Origin: Nannocystis exedens
GTDB lineage: Bacteria; Myxococcota_A; Polyangia; Nannocystales; Nannocystaceae
Length of the DNA stretch: 64,000 bases
NCBI RefSeq assembly: GCF_002343915.1
Contig: NZ_NETK01000001.1
Location: 4,102,001-4,166,000, forward strand
Reading direction: 5' to 3'
Notes under the pieces: model-generated
Told to the model about the DNA's origin: nothing
What the model saw: only the letters and a program-made list of their open reading frames with translations
Databases searched by the model: none
Position numbers and translations under genes: made by a program
Shown: piece after piece, positions 47,734 through 56,702 of the stretch
Position numbering within the stretch: the stretch's first letter is position 1
How the letters are laid out: each line of letters opens with the position of its first letter

Positions 47734-49068
47734 ATGCTCCGTGACCTCCGCTATCTCACCCCGGCGCTCCTCGTGCTCGCGAGCGCGTGCAAGGACGAGG
47801 ACCCGCCCCCCGCCGAAGAGACGATCACCTACTGGCAGGACGTCGCGCCGATCTTCTTCAAGAGCTGCGTCGGTTGTCACGCCGAGGGTGGCATCGCGCC
47901 GTTCCGCCTCGACAATTACGAAGACGCGAGCACCTGGGCCCAGTCGAGCGCCGCCGCCGTGGCCGCGCGGACCATGCCGCCGTGGCTGCTGACCGCCGAC
48001 GGCAGCTGCGGCGAGCACCGCGGCTCGCTCGCGCTGTCGCAGGAGCAGATCGACACCATCACCGCGTGGGCCGACGCCGACGCGCCGGAGGGGGAGCCGC
48101 GCGACGACCTCGAGCCGGTGGAGCCGCCGCGGCTCGAGTCGGGCCTCGACCTCGTGACCCCCGAATTCGTGCCGAAGGCCGAGGGCGGCCCGCTGGCGGC
48201 CTTCGACGAGTACCGCTGCTTCCTCGTCGAGCCCGGCCTCGACCGCGACAAGTTCATCACCGGCTACGAGGTCATCCCGGGCAACCCGCAGCTCGTGCAC
48301 CACGTGATCGCCATGCCGGTCGACCTCGACGCCGAGTCGTGGTTCGGCGACGGCAGCACCAACCGCGACGTCATCGAGAAGCTCGACGCCGAGAGCCCCG
48401 ACCGCGACGGCTGGCCGTGCTTCAGCGCCGCCGGCGAGGGCGTCTCGGTCGAGCAGCAGCCGGTCACCTGGGCCCCCGGCATGGGCGTCGTCGACTACCC
48501 CGCCGGCACCGGCGTGCGGGTCCGCGACACCGACGTGTTCGTCGTGCAGATCCACTACAACCTCCACGACGGCCCCGACAGCACCGCCTCCGACAGCACG
48601 CAGGTGCGCCTGCGCCTCGAGGACTCGGTCGAGCGCGAGGGCGTGTTCCTGTTGGTCGACCACTTCATCGACACGCTGTTCGACGCCGAGCCCGCGTCGC
48701 TCCCGCCCGGCAAGCCCGACGCCCGCTACGAGTTCGAGGATGACATCGGCAACTGGCTGCTCACCGAGCTCGGCGCCGAGTCGCTCGAGGTCCACGGCAT
48801 CTTCCCGCACATGCACGAGCGCGGCCGCAAGTGGCACGTCACCCTGGCCGACGACGCCGGCGAGCGGTGCATCGGCGACGTCCAGCGCTGGGACTTCGCC
48901 TGGCAGCTCTACTACTTCTTCACCACCCCGCCGCTGCTGACGCCGACGTCCCGCCTCAAGGTCACGTGCGAGTACGACACCTCCGCCGACAAGGAGCCCA
49001 TCACGCCCGGCTGGGGCACCCAGAACGAGATGTGCCTGGCCGGCCTGTTCGTCGTGCCGCCGAAGTGA
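47734..49068 (+). CDS. Heme-copper lipoprotein: cytochrome c domain plus PHM-like monooxygenase
   Basis: A 444-residue lipoprotein (lipobox LASAC, Cys19). Residues 30-120 are a cytochrome-c-like domain with heme site C45-V-G-C48-H49 and a late MPPW (Met81) as possible sixth ligand. Residues 155-444 match copper type II ascorbate-dependent monooxygenases (PHM/DBM): H189-H190 and H274 (QIHYN) fit the CuH site; H359-M-H361 (FPHMHERG) and M433 (QNEMCLAG) fit the CuM site. Known enzymes hydroxylate peptidyl-glycine or dopamine; bacterial members have no settled substrate. The fused heme domain may supply electrons (inference). Confidence 0.88.
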   Translation: MLRDLRYLTPALLVLASACKDEDPPPAEETITYWQDVAPIFFKSCVGCHAEGGIAPFRLDNYEDASTWAQSSAAAVAARTMPPWLLTADGSCGEHRGSLALSQEQIDTITAWADADAPEGEPRDDLEPVEPPRLESGLDLVTPEFVPKAEGGPLAAFDEYRCFLVEPGLDRDKFITGYEVIPGNPQLVHHVIAMPVDLDAESWFGDGSTNRDVIEKLDAESPDRDGWPCFSAAGEGVSVEQQPVTWAPGMGVVDYPAGTGVRVRDTDVFVVQIHYNLHDGPDSTASDSTQVRLRLEDSVEREGVFLLVDHFIDTLFDAEPASLPPGKPDARYEFEDDIGNWLLTELGAESLEVHGIFPHMHERGRKWHVTLADDAGERCIGDVQRWDFAWQLYYFFTTPPLLTPTSRLKVTCEYDTSADKEPITPGWGTQNEMCLAGLFVVPPK

Positions 49069-49082
49069 CCGCAGGTGCGACA

Positions 49083-49130
49083 CGATATGTGTCTCATCGG
49101 GCATGTCCCGCGGGACATGCATCACTAGAA
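49083..49130. repeat. Perfect 20-bp palindrome after the monooxygenase gene
   Basis: GCATGTCCCGCGGGACATGC (49101-49120) is fully self-complementary, with flanking half-sites ATATGTGTCTCATCGG and CTAGAACATGATC. It starts 15 bp after the stop at 49068. The only upstream ATG of the next kinase frame (49132) lies in the last half-site. Confidence 0.8.
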
Positions 49131-49212
49131 CATGATCTCGTCCGCCGCGCCCCGCACGCAGGGGCGCGAGTTCGAGCGCTCGGCCCAAGCGCACGCCTGC
49201 GAGCGACTCCCT

Positions 49213-49244
49213 GTGTCAGCCGCGACACGACCAGCGTTTATACT
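49213..49244 (+). promoter_or_regulatory. Promoter-like site ahead of the kinase
   Basis: TATACT (49239-49244) is a near-consensus -10 element. It would start transcription at about 49251, right at the TTG codon at 49252. Upstream, GTGTC (49213-49217) and GACAC (49224-49228) form an inverted repeat where the -35 should be, a possible operator. No good -35 hexamer is seen. Confidence 0.4.
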
Positions 49245-49251
49245 CGGGTGC

Positions 49252-51852
49252 TTGTCGGACTCGGCCGACGACACCATCCGCGCGGGCTCGCTGGCGCAGG
49301 CGGCGGACCTGACGGAGACGGCGCTGGCGGCCACGCTCGGCGCCACCAGGACGGACGAGGCGCAGCTCGAGCTCGCCTCGGGCGAGGCCGTCGATCGCTA
49401 CATCGTGCTCGCGCGGCTCGGGGCCGGCGGCATGGGGGTCGTCTACGCCGCCTACGACCCCGAGCTCGACCGCAAGGTCGCGCTCAAGCTGCTGCGCGCG
49501 CGCGCCGACGAGGCCGACGCGCGCGCCCGCCTGCTGCGCGAGGCCCAGGCGATGGCCCGGCTGCAGCACCCCAACGTGGTCGCGGTGTTCGACGTCGGGG
49601 CCTTCCGCGGCCACGTGTGGCTGGCGATGGAGTTCGTCGAGGGGCAGGCGCTGTCGTCCTGGTCGGCGGCGACGCGCCGCAACTGGCGCGAGGTCCTCGA
49701 CGTCCTGTGCGCGGCCGGTCGCGGCCTGGCGGCGGCGCACGCGGCCGGGCTCGTACACCGCGACGTCAAGCCCGACAACATCATGGTCGGCAGCGACGGT
49801 CGCGTGCGCCTGATGGACTTCGGCCTCGCGCGCAGCGGCGCCGCCGATCTCGCGCCCGCGAAGGTCTCGCCCGAGGACGTCCCGAAGAGCCTCGTCGCCA
49901 CCAACGTCGGCGCGATCCTCGGCACCCCGGCTTACATGGCGCCGGAGCAGTTCGCCGGCCTGCCCGCCGACGCGCGCACCGATCAGTTCGGCTGGTGCGC
50001 GACCTGCTGGGAGGCGCTCTACGGCCAGCGGCCGTTCGCCGGCGACAGCCTGATCGACCTCGCGGTCGCCGTCAGCGGCGGCGCCCTGCGACCGCCGCCG
50101 CCGACCGCCCCGCGCTGGCTGCGACGGGCGCTCGAGCGCGGCCTTCAGCCCGACCCGCGGGCCCGCTTCGCCGGCATGGACGAGCTGCTCGCCGAGCTCG
50201 CGCACGGCCAGGGTCGCGCGCGTCGCTGGAAGCAGGGCGTTGCGCTGGCGATCGGTTTGCTCGGGTGCGCCGGGCTCTACGGCGCCCGCGAGCTCCGACG
50301 CGCCGAGGTCGTCGCCGCCTGCGAGCAGGCCGGCACGGCGGTCGAGCAGGTGTGGAACGACGACGTGCGGGCCCGGCTCGCGTCCGTCTTCATCCGCACC
50401 GACCCGCTGCTCGGCGCCGTCACGGCCGACCACAGCGCCGAGTGGCTCGACCGCTTCGCCGCCGACTGGAAGGACACCCGCCTCTCCGTCTGCCGCGCCG
50501 CCACCATCGACCACACGCACGCCCTCGAGCTCGCGGCCGGCCAGGCCGCCTGCCTCGACGAGCGCCGCATCGACCTCGAGGCGGTCGTCGGCGTGCTGGT
50601 CGAGGCCGACGCCGAGGTCGTGCAGCGCGCCCCCTACCTCGCGTCCGGCCTGGTGCCGGCGTCGACCTGCCTGCGCGAGGTCCGGAGCCCGCGCCCCGTC
50701 GACCTGTCCCATGAGTCAGCTCTCGGCATGCACCCGCTCGCGCTGCGCCGGCGGCTGGTCCGCGCCGCCGCGCTCGAGGACTCGGGCAAGTTCGCCGAGG
50801 GCCTGGCCGCCGCGCGCGACGTGCTGCACGAGGCCGAGCGCTTCGGCCTGCAGGCCGTGCGCGCCGAGGCGCAGATGCGGATCGGCAACCTCCACGAGCG
50901 CCTCGGCGACGCCGCCGCGGCCGAGCGCGCGCTCGAGGAGGCGGTGTGGATCGCCACCGGCGAGGGCCACGACGAGCTCGTCGCCGAGGCCGCGTCGATG
51001 CTCGCCTTCACCGTCAGCTTCCGCGCCGGTCGCCACGACGACGCCCTCCGCTGGGCCCGCCTCAGCCGGGCCGCGCTGCGCCGCCTCGGCGCCGAGGACT
51101 CGCTGCGGGCCGCGCGGCTGCACAGCGTCCTCGGCACCGTCTACCGCCTGCGCGGCGACCTCGACGCCGCCCGCGAGCACTCCGAGCACGCCCTGGCCCT
51201 GCGCGAGGCCCTCCTCGGCCCCGAGCACCCCGACGTCGCCCGCGCGCTCAACACCCTCGGCAACGTCGCCCTGGCCCGCGGCGAGTACGAGGAGGCCGTG
51301 CGCCACCACGAGCGCGCCCTGGCGATCCGCGGCAAGGCCTACGGCGTCGACAGCCACGACGTCGCCACCTCGATGAAGAACCTCGGCGACGCCCACCTCG
51401 CCCACGGCGCCCTCGACACCGCTTTCCTGTTCCACAACGACGCCCTGGCCCTGCGCGAGCGCCTGCTCGGCCCCGACCACCCCGACGTCGCGGCGGCGCT
51501 GATCGACCTCGGCCGCACGCACATGGCCCGCGGCGCCGTCGCGGCCGCGCGCGACGCGTTCACCCGCGCCGCCGAGCTGCGCGAGCGGATCTCCGCGACC
51601 TCCGGGGCCCGCGCCGAGGCCTGGACCCTCGTGGGCGAGGCGACGCTGGCCCTCGGCGACCCGGTCCGCGCCGCCGCGGTGCTCGGCCGCGCGCTCGAGC
51701 TGCACGGCGAGGTCGGCCCACCCTCCGAACAGCGCGCCGCCACCCTCGCCGCCCTCGCCCAGGCCCTCCGCGCCCAGGGCCTCGCCGCCCGCGCCGACGC
51801 CATGGCCCGCGCCGCCGACGACGAAGCCGCCCGCGCCCACCGACACAAGTGA
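49252..51852 (+). CDS. Membrane-anchored Ser/Thr kinase with TPR C-terminus
   Basis: An 866-residue kinase. Catalytic domain about 50-310: GAGGMGVVY, K79, HRDVKPDN (D171), DFG 189-191, MAPEQF. A membrane helix (GVALAIGLLGCAGLYG) follows, then several TPRs of the kinesin-light-chain type (LALREALLGPEHPDVARALNTLGNVALARG, ALAIRGKAYGVDSHDVATSMKNLGDAHLAHG). I take TTG 49252 as start because a TATACT element lies just before it; the ATG at 49132 sits in a palindrome and would add a non-conserved 40 residues. It is not clearly in an operon. Substrates unknown. Confidence 0.9.
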   Translation: MSDSADDTIRAGSLAQAADLTETALAATLGATRTDEAQLELASGEAVDRYIVLARLGAGGMGVVYAAYDPELDRKVALKLLRARADEADARARLLREAQAMARLQHPNVVAVFDVGAFRGHVWLAMEFVEGQALSSWSAATRRNWREVLDVLCAAGRGLAAAHAAGLVHRDVKPDNIMVGSDGRVRLMDFGLARSGAADLAPAKVSPEDVPKSLVATNVGAILGTPAYMAPEQFAGLPADARTDQFGWCATCWEALYGQRPFAGDSLIDLAVAVSGGALRPPPPTAPRWLRRALERGLQPDPRARFAGMDELLAELAHGQGRARRWKQGVALAIGLLGCAGLYGARELRRAEVVAACEQAGTAVEQVWNDDVRARLASVFIRTDPLLGAVTADHSAEWLDRFAADWKDTRLSVCRAATIDHTHALELAAGQAACLDERRIDLEAVVGVLVEADAEVVQRAPYLASGLVPASTCLREVRSPRPVDLSHESALGMHPLALRRRLVRAAALEDSGKFAEGLAAARDVLHEAERFGLQAVRAEAQMRIGNLHERLGDAAAAERALEEAVWIATGEGHDELVAEAASMLAFTVSFRAGRHDDALRWARLSRAALRRLGAEDSLRAARLHSVLGTVYRLRGDLDAAREHSEHALALREALLGPEHPDVARALNTLGNVALARGEYEEAVRHHERALAIRGKAYGVDSHDVATSMKNLGDAHLAHGALDTAFLFHNDALALRERLLGPDHPDVAAALIDLGRTHMARGAVAAARDAFTRAAELRERISATSGARAEAWTLVGEATLALGDPVRAAAVLGRALELHGEVGPPSEQRAATLAALAQALRAQGLAARADAMARAADDEAARAHRHK

Positions 51853-51863
51853 ATCATTTAAAA

Positions 51864-51911
51864 GGACATGTTGAAGAGGACATGCTCTACCGAACAGATC
51901 CTCTTCGACAT
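51864..51911. repeat. Palindromic hairpin between convergent genes
   Basis: GGACATGTTGAAGAGGACAT then GCTCTACCGAACAGA then TCCTCTTCGACATCC. The arms GAAGAGGA (51873-51880) and TCCTCTTC (51899-51906) pair perfectly. It fills the 83-bp gap between stops at 51852 (+) and 51936 (-), as expected for a two-way 3'-end element. Half-sites of the family flank the stem. Confidence 0.7.
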
Positions 51912-51935
51912 CCCCCGTCTCCGGGCAGCCCTCGC

Positions 51936-53204
51936 TCAATTAAACCCCTCCTCGATGATCCAGCGGAAGCCGCGGGTCACCAGCGGCGCGTGCTCGGTGT
52001 CGAGGCGCTGCAGTCGCACCATCGCCGTCCCGCCGGCGATGGGGCCGCGGAGGACCATCTCGTCGGCGGCAGGTCGCTCGAGCGCCAGCACGTGCGTCGC
52101 GGCCGGCTCGGCCATGCGCGTCAGCGTCAGCGTCCCGGCCGCCTCGTCGTGCGCCACGGCGAAGCCGGTCCGCTGGCCGCGCATGCCCCGGACCATGGCG
52201 ACCGGATACGGCAGGATCACGAGCTGTCGCCAGCGGATCTCGTCGTGCTGCGACCACGGGCGGACCTGCCCGTCGTGGACGAACTCCACCACCTCCCACG
52301 CGCCCGCCAGCGGCCCGGGCTCGGGCTCCGGCGCGGCTTGACGGATCGCCAGCTTCACCGGCGTCTCGAGGACGCTGACGAACACGACCGCCTTGAGCAC
52401 GACCCGGGCGATCCGCATGCGCCGGCCGAGCGCGAGCGACGGATCGCCGAGCGCGGCCGGTCGTCCGCGCACGAACAGATCGATCAGCGCCCGGGCGTCG
52501 TGGGCCGCCAGGAACAGCGCCATCGCCAGGAACAGCGACGAGTAGATCTTGACCGGCACGTCGAAGCAAAAGTTGAGCACCACTACGTGCGCCATCACGC
52601 CGGCCGTGACGAGCGCCCCGAGCGTGGCCGTGCGACGCCACAGCAGCAGCGCCCCGCCGATCACCTCGGCCATCCCCGTGAACCCCATGTAAAACCGCGA
52701 GAAGCCCATGAACGACCACAGCAGGCCGCCGGGCGACGATTCGCCGTAGGTCCGCGACAGATGCACCGGACCGAGCGGCTCCATCTGCGCCCCGAACACT
52801 TTGATAAAGCCGTAGGACAGCATCATCATCGCCAGGCCGTAACGGACGACGATCCGCAGCCAGGCGTACTGCGCCGGAAACAGCAGCCGGCGGTGCGGCA
52901 GCGTCGCCCACGCGATTGCGCCGACCGCCGCGAGCACGACGTACCAGAATTGCTGCACGTAGTTCCAGGTCATGTCGCTGCTGCCGGCGATCTCCATCGA
53001 GATCGGCTCCGCGATCCCGAGCGCCGCGTTGCCGAGGATCGGCATCAACTTCGTCCACAGCATCAGCCACAACATCCCGAACCAGTCGTCGATCAGCGGG
53101 ACCGACAGCAGCATCAGGGGCACGAGGTTCAGGCAGAAATACAGGCCGAGGAACGACAGCCCGAACCGCCGCGCCAGACTCCAGCGCCCATCGTCTTCGA
53201 CCAT
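51936..53204 (-). CDS. DoxX-like membrane protein with lipocalin-like tail
   Basis: A 422-residue protein. About seven to eight hydrophobic helices span residues 15-330, among them FGLSFLGLYFCLNLVPLMLL, FWYVVLAAVGAIAWATL, VVRYGLAMMMLSYGFIKVFG and TATLGALVTAGVMAHVVVLNF. YGFIKVFG and the GGALLLWRRTATLGAL segment recall DoxX/DoxD membrane proteins. The last ~110 residues form a beta-rich soluble domain (GAWEVVEFVHDGQVRPWSQ). Role unknown; DoxX-like proteins occur in redox processes. The ATG at 53204 (MVEDDGRWS) is preferred over the upstream frame. Confidence 0.8.
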   Translation of the reverse strand: MVEDDGRWSLARRFGLSFLGLYFCLNLVPLMLLSVPLIDDWFGMLWLMLWTKLMPILGNAALGIAEPISMEIAGSSDMTWNYVQQFWYVVLAAVGAIAWATLPHRRLLFPAQYAWLRIVVRYGLAMMMLSYGFIKVFGAQMEPLGPVHLSRTYGESSPGGLLWSFMGFSRFYMGFTGMAEVIGGALLLWRRTATLGALVTAGVMAHVVVLNFCFDVPVKIYSSLFLAMALFLAAHDARALIDLFVRGRPAALGDPSLALGRRMRIARVVLKAVVFVSVLETPVKLAIRQAAPEPEPGPLAGAWEVVEFVHDGQVRPWSQHDEIRWRQLVILPYPVAMVRGMRGQRTGFAVAHDEAAGTLTLTRMAEPAATHVLALERPAADEMVLRGPIAGGTAMVRLQRLDTEHAPLVTRGFRWIIEEGFN

Positions 53205-53279
53205 GCAGCCGACGTCTCCGGACCGCCACGACAGCGCCGCCGCGCTCGAGTTCCGCACAATTGATTGTTTTCGGCGGCT

Positions 53280-53846
53280 TTACGTCGCGGACCTCGCGGT
53301 GTCTGCGCAGACCGCTCCGGTCGTCCGGCGTATCCTCGTTCCCATGACCGAGGCCGAACTGATCCTGGACCGCATCGACCAGCGCGCGTACGAGGCCGGG
53401 CTCCAGCCGGCCGAACCGGCGCACACCGTGCGCGTCTGGCAGGTCGCGCCGATCCGCACCGAGTGGACCGCCGTTCTACCCGTCGCGCCGGGCCACGAGG
53501 ACGAGGTCCGGGCCCGCGACTTCGTCGGCAGCAGCTCGACCAGCATCGGCACCACGTCGCGGCTGCGCCGCGCGGCCCTGGCCGCCGCCAGCACCGAGCG
53601 ACCGCTCGGGGTCCGGTCCGCGGGTCCACGCCTTGCTCGATCAGGAACCGGACCACGCGGTGGGCCCCCGAACTCCGCCGCCCGGTGGATCGGCGTCTCG
53701 TAGCCCGTCGTCGCGTGGATGTCCGCGCCGTATTCCATCAGCAGCGCGATCAGCTCGACGTTGTTGTGGGTGACCGCGGCCAGCGTGTACCACAAATCGT
53801 CGATTTGCTCGATCAGGCGCATCAGCGCGGCCTGCTTTTCATTCAT
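53280..53846 (-). pseudogene. Ankyrin-repeat gene damaged by two small indels
   Basis: MNEKQAALMRLIEQIDD starts 5 bp after the kinase stop. Ankyrin units follow: ELIALLMEYGADIHATTGYETPIHRAAEFG. Then the frame slips: the continuation HRVVRFLIEQGVDPRT is in another frame, and the original frame resumes with TPSGRSVLAAARAARRS and VVPMLVELLPTK. An extra G in the GGGGG run and a 5-bp GGACC duplication explain both shifts and together keep the frame open. After about residue 110 the translation no longer looks like protein. It is a recently damaged partner of the kinase, or a locus with sequencing errors. Confidence 0.6.
53344..53703 (+). CDS. Possible small ORF opposite the damaged ankyrin gene
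   Basis: Starting ATG at 53344, the first ~60 residues (MTEAELILDRIDQRAYEAGL, then EWTAVLPVAPGHEDEVRARD) have a balanced composition more protein-like than the opposite strand at that point. Beyond residue 60 the frame runs into the antisense of the ankyrin repeats and becomes shadow-like. It may be a short gene whose 3' end was replaced, or chance. No family recognised. Confidence 0.25.
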   Translation: MTEAELILDRIDQRAYEAGLQPAEPAHTVRVWQVAPIRTEWTAVLPVAPGHEDEVRARDFVGSSSTSIGTTSRLRRAALAAASTERPLGVRSAGPRLARSGTGPRGGPPNSAARWIGVS

Positions 53847-53851
53847 GTCTT

Positions 53852-55192
53852 TCAGGCCAGGTATTCGGGTGTGCCCACGCCGCCGAAGCGGGTCGCCAGC
53901 GTGCGGACGAACGCGGCCAGCCACGGCTGCATCGCGTCGAGTTCGCGCTCGATCGTCCTCTTCGTCACCACCACCAGCTCGCTGTCGGTGAGCGCGACCA
54001 CGCTGGCGGTGCGCGGCGAGGCGGCGAAGATCGCCGTCTCGCCGAACACGTCGCCGGGCCCGAGCTGGCGCAGCACCACCTTGCCCTGCCCGACATTTTT
54101 GAACACCTGCAGCTTGCCGGCGCGGACGATGTAGGCCGCCTCGCCGACCTCGCCCTCGCGGATGACGAGCTCGCCGGCGGCGACGCTGGTGACCGCGAAG
54201 TTGCCGCCGCCGCGCAGGAGCGCCTTGATGTCTTCGATGAGGTCGTCGACGCGGGGGTAGCGGTCGTCGGGCTTGACCGCCAGCGCCTTCATGCAGATCC
54301 GCACCAGCTCGGGCGGGAAGCTGACCTCGGGGCCGACCACGACGTCGGGCGGGGTGACCTCGCCGCGCTGCGCCAGCTTCAGCACGCGCTTGGGGTCGGG
54401 GTCCTGGTAGAGCGGGCGGCCGGTCAGCAGCTCGAACAGCAGGCCGCCGAGCAGGAACACGTCGGAGCGCTCGTCGAGCGACTTGCGGCGGCCCATCGCC
54501 TGCTCGGGCGACATGTACTCGGGCGTGCCCCAGACGATGTTGTCGGCCTCCTCGGGCCGCAGCGGCGGCAGGCTCTCGCGCGCCCAGGTGCCCTCGCTGC
54601 CGGGCCGCGGCGGCAGCAGGAACGCGTTGCCCCAGTCCATCACGAACACCTGGCCGTAGGGGCCGACCATGATGTTGGCGGTCTTGATGTCGCAGTGGAG
54701 CACGCCGCGGCTGTGGGCGAACGCGACGCCGTCGCACACCTTGACGAACGCGTCGAGGCGGCGCTGCAGTTGGTCGGGCGTGCGGGCCGGGCGGCCGTTG
54801 ATCAGCGAGTACAGCGAGCGGCCCTCGATCAGCTTCATGGTGAAGAAGATCCCGCCCTCGGGGTCGCGGCCGAGCTCGTAGATCGGCGCGATGTTGGGGT
54901 GGTCGAGCTGGCCCGAGACCTGGGCCTCGCGGATGAACGCGTGGACCAGCAGGTAATAGTTGTACGAGCCGGCCTGCAGGGTCTTGAGCGCCATGCGGCG
55001 CTGCAGCGACTTGTCGAACGCGACCCTGACCGAGCCGACGCCGCCGGCCGCGATGACGTCGCCGATCCGGAGGTGGTTCATCGCCGCCGGCAGCACCGAC
55101 TGGACCAGCGCGCGGGTGCGAGCGTCGAGCGTGATCACCTCGCCGTCGAGCCCGACGACGGTGATCGGGACGTCCAGGGTCTCCTCGATCAT
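53852..55192 (-). CDS. Ser/Thr kinase fused to cyclic-nucleotide-binding domain
   Basis: A 446-residue soluble protein. The kinase domain (about 40-315) has AAGGVGSVRVAFD, K70, H166-C167-D168 (HCDIKTANIM) in place of HRD, and D186-W187-G188 in place of DFG, then MSPEQA. A cNMP-binding domain follows (about 330-430: AAGELVIREGEVGEAAYIVRAGKLQVF, GPGDVFGETAIFAASPRTASVVA) with the phosphate-binding FGETAIF-x-RTASV pattern. Lys and both Asp are kept, so it may be active. A class III cyclase is encoded at 41253, so cAMP/cGMP control is plausible (inference). A damaged ankyrin gene follows 5 bp downstream. Confidence 0.92.
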   Translation of the reverse strand: MIEETLDVPITVVGLDGEVITLDARTRALVQSVLPAAMNHLRIGDVIAAGGVGSVRVAFDKSLQRRMALKTLQAGSYNYYLLVHAFIREAQVSGQLDHPNIAPIYELGRDPEGGIFFTMKLIEGRSLYSLINGRPARTPDQLQRRLDAFVKVCDGVAFAHSRGVLHCDIKTANIMVGPYGQVFVMDWGNAFLLPPRPGSEGTWARESLPPLRPEEADNIVWGTPEYMSPEQAMGRRKSLDERSDVFLLGGLLFELLTGRPLYQDPDPKRVLKLAQRGEVTPPDVVVGPEVSFPPELVRICMKALAVKPDDRYPRVDDLIEDIKALLRGGGNFAVTSVAAGELVIREGEVGEAAYIVRAGKLQVFKNVGQGKVVLRQLGPGDVFGETAIFAASPRTASVVALTDSELVVVTKRTIERELDAMQPWLAAFVRTLATRFGGVGTPEYLA

Positions 55193-55220
55193 CGCGCCTC
55201 ACCCTATCACGCGACCGCGC

Positions 55221-56531
55221 TCATCGCATCCGCTGCAGCTGGTACCGCAGCTGCCGCAGACCGCCGCGCATGCGAGCCCGCAGGTGCCCGAGGTTGCGCC
55301 GCGTCAGCAGTAGCCGCGGCCGCAGGTAGACCTCGGCGTTGAACATCGACAGGAGGATCCGGTGGCGGCGCCAGGTCTTCAGGCCGCGCCGCACCACCAG
55401 CCGCGCCGACACCCCCAGCGTCTGCAGCCCGAACGGCTGCGTCAGCGCGAACAGGAGCGGCTGCCCGCACACCTCGACGTCGACGGCGGCGCCCGTGACC
55501 GGCTCGCAGCGGCCGCGCGCGAGGTCGAGGCGCAACGTGACCTCGAGGTCGCGCACGCGGATCGTGACGGGCCCCAGCCACGCGCGCAGCAGCCACGCCG
55601 GGTAGTGCTCGGCGAGGCGGGCGGCCAGCGCCTCGGCGGCGGCGACCAGGGCCGACAGCTCGACCGGGGCCGGCGGGTCGAGCGGGGCCGCGTTCGCGCG
55701 GGCGAAGGCCTCGTCCCAGAGCTGCAGCGCCGGCCGCGAGTCCCACGCGCGCCCGACCTCGTAGACGTCGCCCGGCGCGAGCACGTCGAGGCGCAGCCCG
55801 AGGTGCTCGAACGCCGCCGCGACCCGCCGCGGCGGGTTGGCGTACGCGTTCATGTACGCGTTGTCCTCGCACGAGAAGCGGACGAAGCTGGCGATCGGGA
55901 TCGTCGTCTCGGCGCCGAGGTCGCGATGGTTGGCGATCATGCTGTCGACGATCGCCCGGGCCTTCCACGGCAGTCGCTCGTCGCGGTCGGCCTCGCCGCC
56001 GTAGCCCGCCAGCGAGAACTGGTTCAGCACCACCTGCGCCGGCCCGAGGTCGCCGCGGATCAGCCGGCAGTCGGCGGCGTCGGCCTCGGCGTCGTTGACG
56101 TTCACGAGACATGTCCCGTCGGCCATGACCGCAAGGACAGAGTCCATCTGGCCGACCTGGTAGCAGTAGACCTGCAGCCCCGGCCGCAGGTCGACCAGCG
56201 CGCGGTGCGGCAGCAGGCGGACGTCGGCGAAGCCGAGGCGGGCGAACGCCTGCGGCATCTTGTCGGTCGGCATCTGCTGGAACAGCACCGTCACCCGCCG
56301 CTTGAACGCCGCCGGCAGGTCGCGCAGCGTCGGCAGGTGGAAGTGGTCGGGGTGCTCGTGCGAGACCCAGAGGTAGTCGACCTGCTCGAGCAGCGCCGCG
56401 TCCCACGCCGGCGGCACCAGCAGCGACCACGAATTATTGAAGACCTTGCCGCCGAGCCAGGGGTCGGTCCAGATCGTCGCGCCGCCGGCCTCGATCAGCA
56501 GCGACGCGTGGGCCACCAGTCGCAGCTTCAT
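55221..56531 (-). CDS. Metallo-beta-lactamase-fold hydrolase
   Basis: A 436-residue MBL-fold protein. The metal motif H58-E-H60-P-D62-H63 (VSHEHPDHFH) follows an N-terminal LVAHASLLIEAGGATIWTDPW, as in UlaG/RomA-like hydrolases acting on lipids or phosphoesters. Other metal-ligand segments include VNVNDAEAD. After about residue 250 a ~180-residue C-terminal part of unknown fold (VRDLEVTLRLDLARGRCEPVTGAA) extends the protein. No signal peptide. An in-frame half-palindrome lies near 56105. Substrate unknown. Confidence 0.85.
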   Translation of the reverse strand: MKLRLVAHASLLIEAGGATIWTDPWLGGKVFNNSWSLLVPPAWDAALLEQVDYLWVSHEHPDHFHLPTLRDLPAAFKRRVTVLFQQMPTDKMPQAFARLGFADVRLLPHRALVDLRPGLQVYCYQVGQMDSVLAVMADGTCLVNVNDAEADAADCRLIRGDLGPAQVVLNQFSLAGYGGEADRDERLPWKARAIVDSMIANHRDLGAETTIPIASFVRFSCEDNAYMNAYANPPRRVAAAFEHLGLRLDVLAPGDVYEVGRAWDSRPALQLWDEAFARANAAPLDPPAPVELSALVAAAEALAARLAEHYPAWLLRAWLGPVTIRVRDLEVTLRLDLARGRCEPVTGAAVDVEVCGQPLLFALTQPFGLQTLGVSARLVVRRGLKTWRRHRILLSMFNAEVYLRPRLLLTRRNLGHLRARMRGGLRQLRYQLQRMR

Positions 56532-56702
56532 CGCCGGACCTCGCGCGCTCTTCGTCCGCCGACGTGATCGGTCGATCGCACGACGATGCTCGACGCGAAC
56601 ACGAACTCAGGCCGCTGCATGCCCGTCCTCGCTCGCGATCACGGTAGCAAGCGGTCTCGTCCCTGCCAACCGCGGCCCGCGGCCCGCCGAGGGCTTCGGA
56701 CC

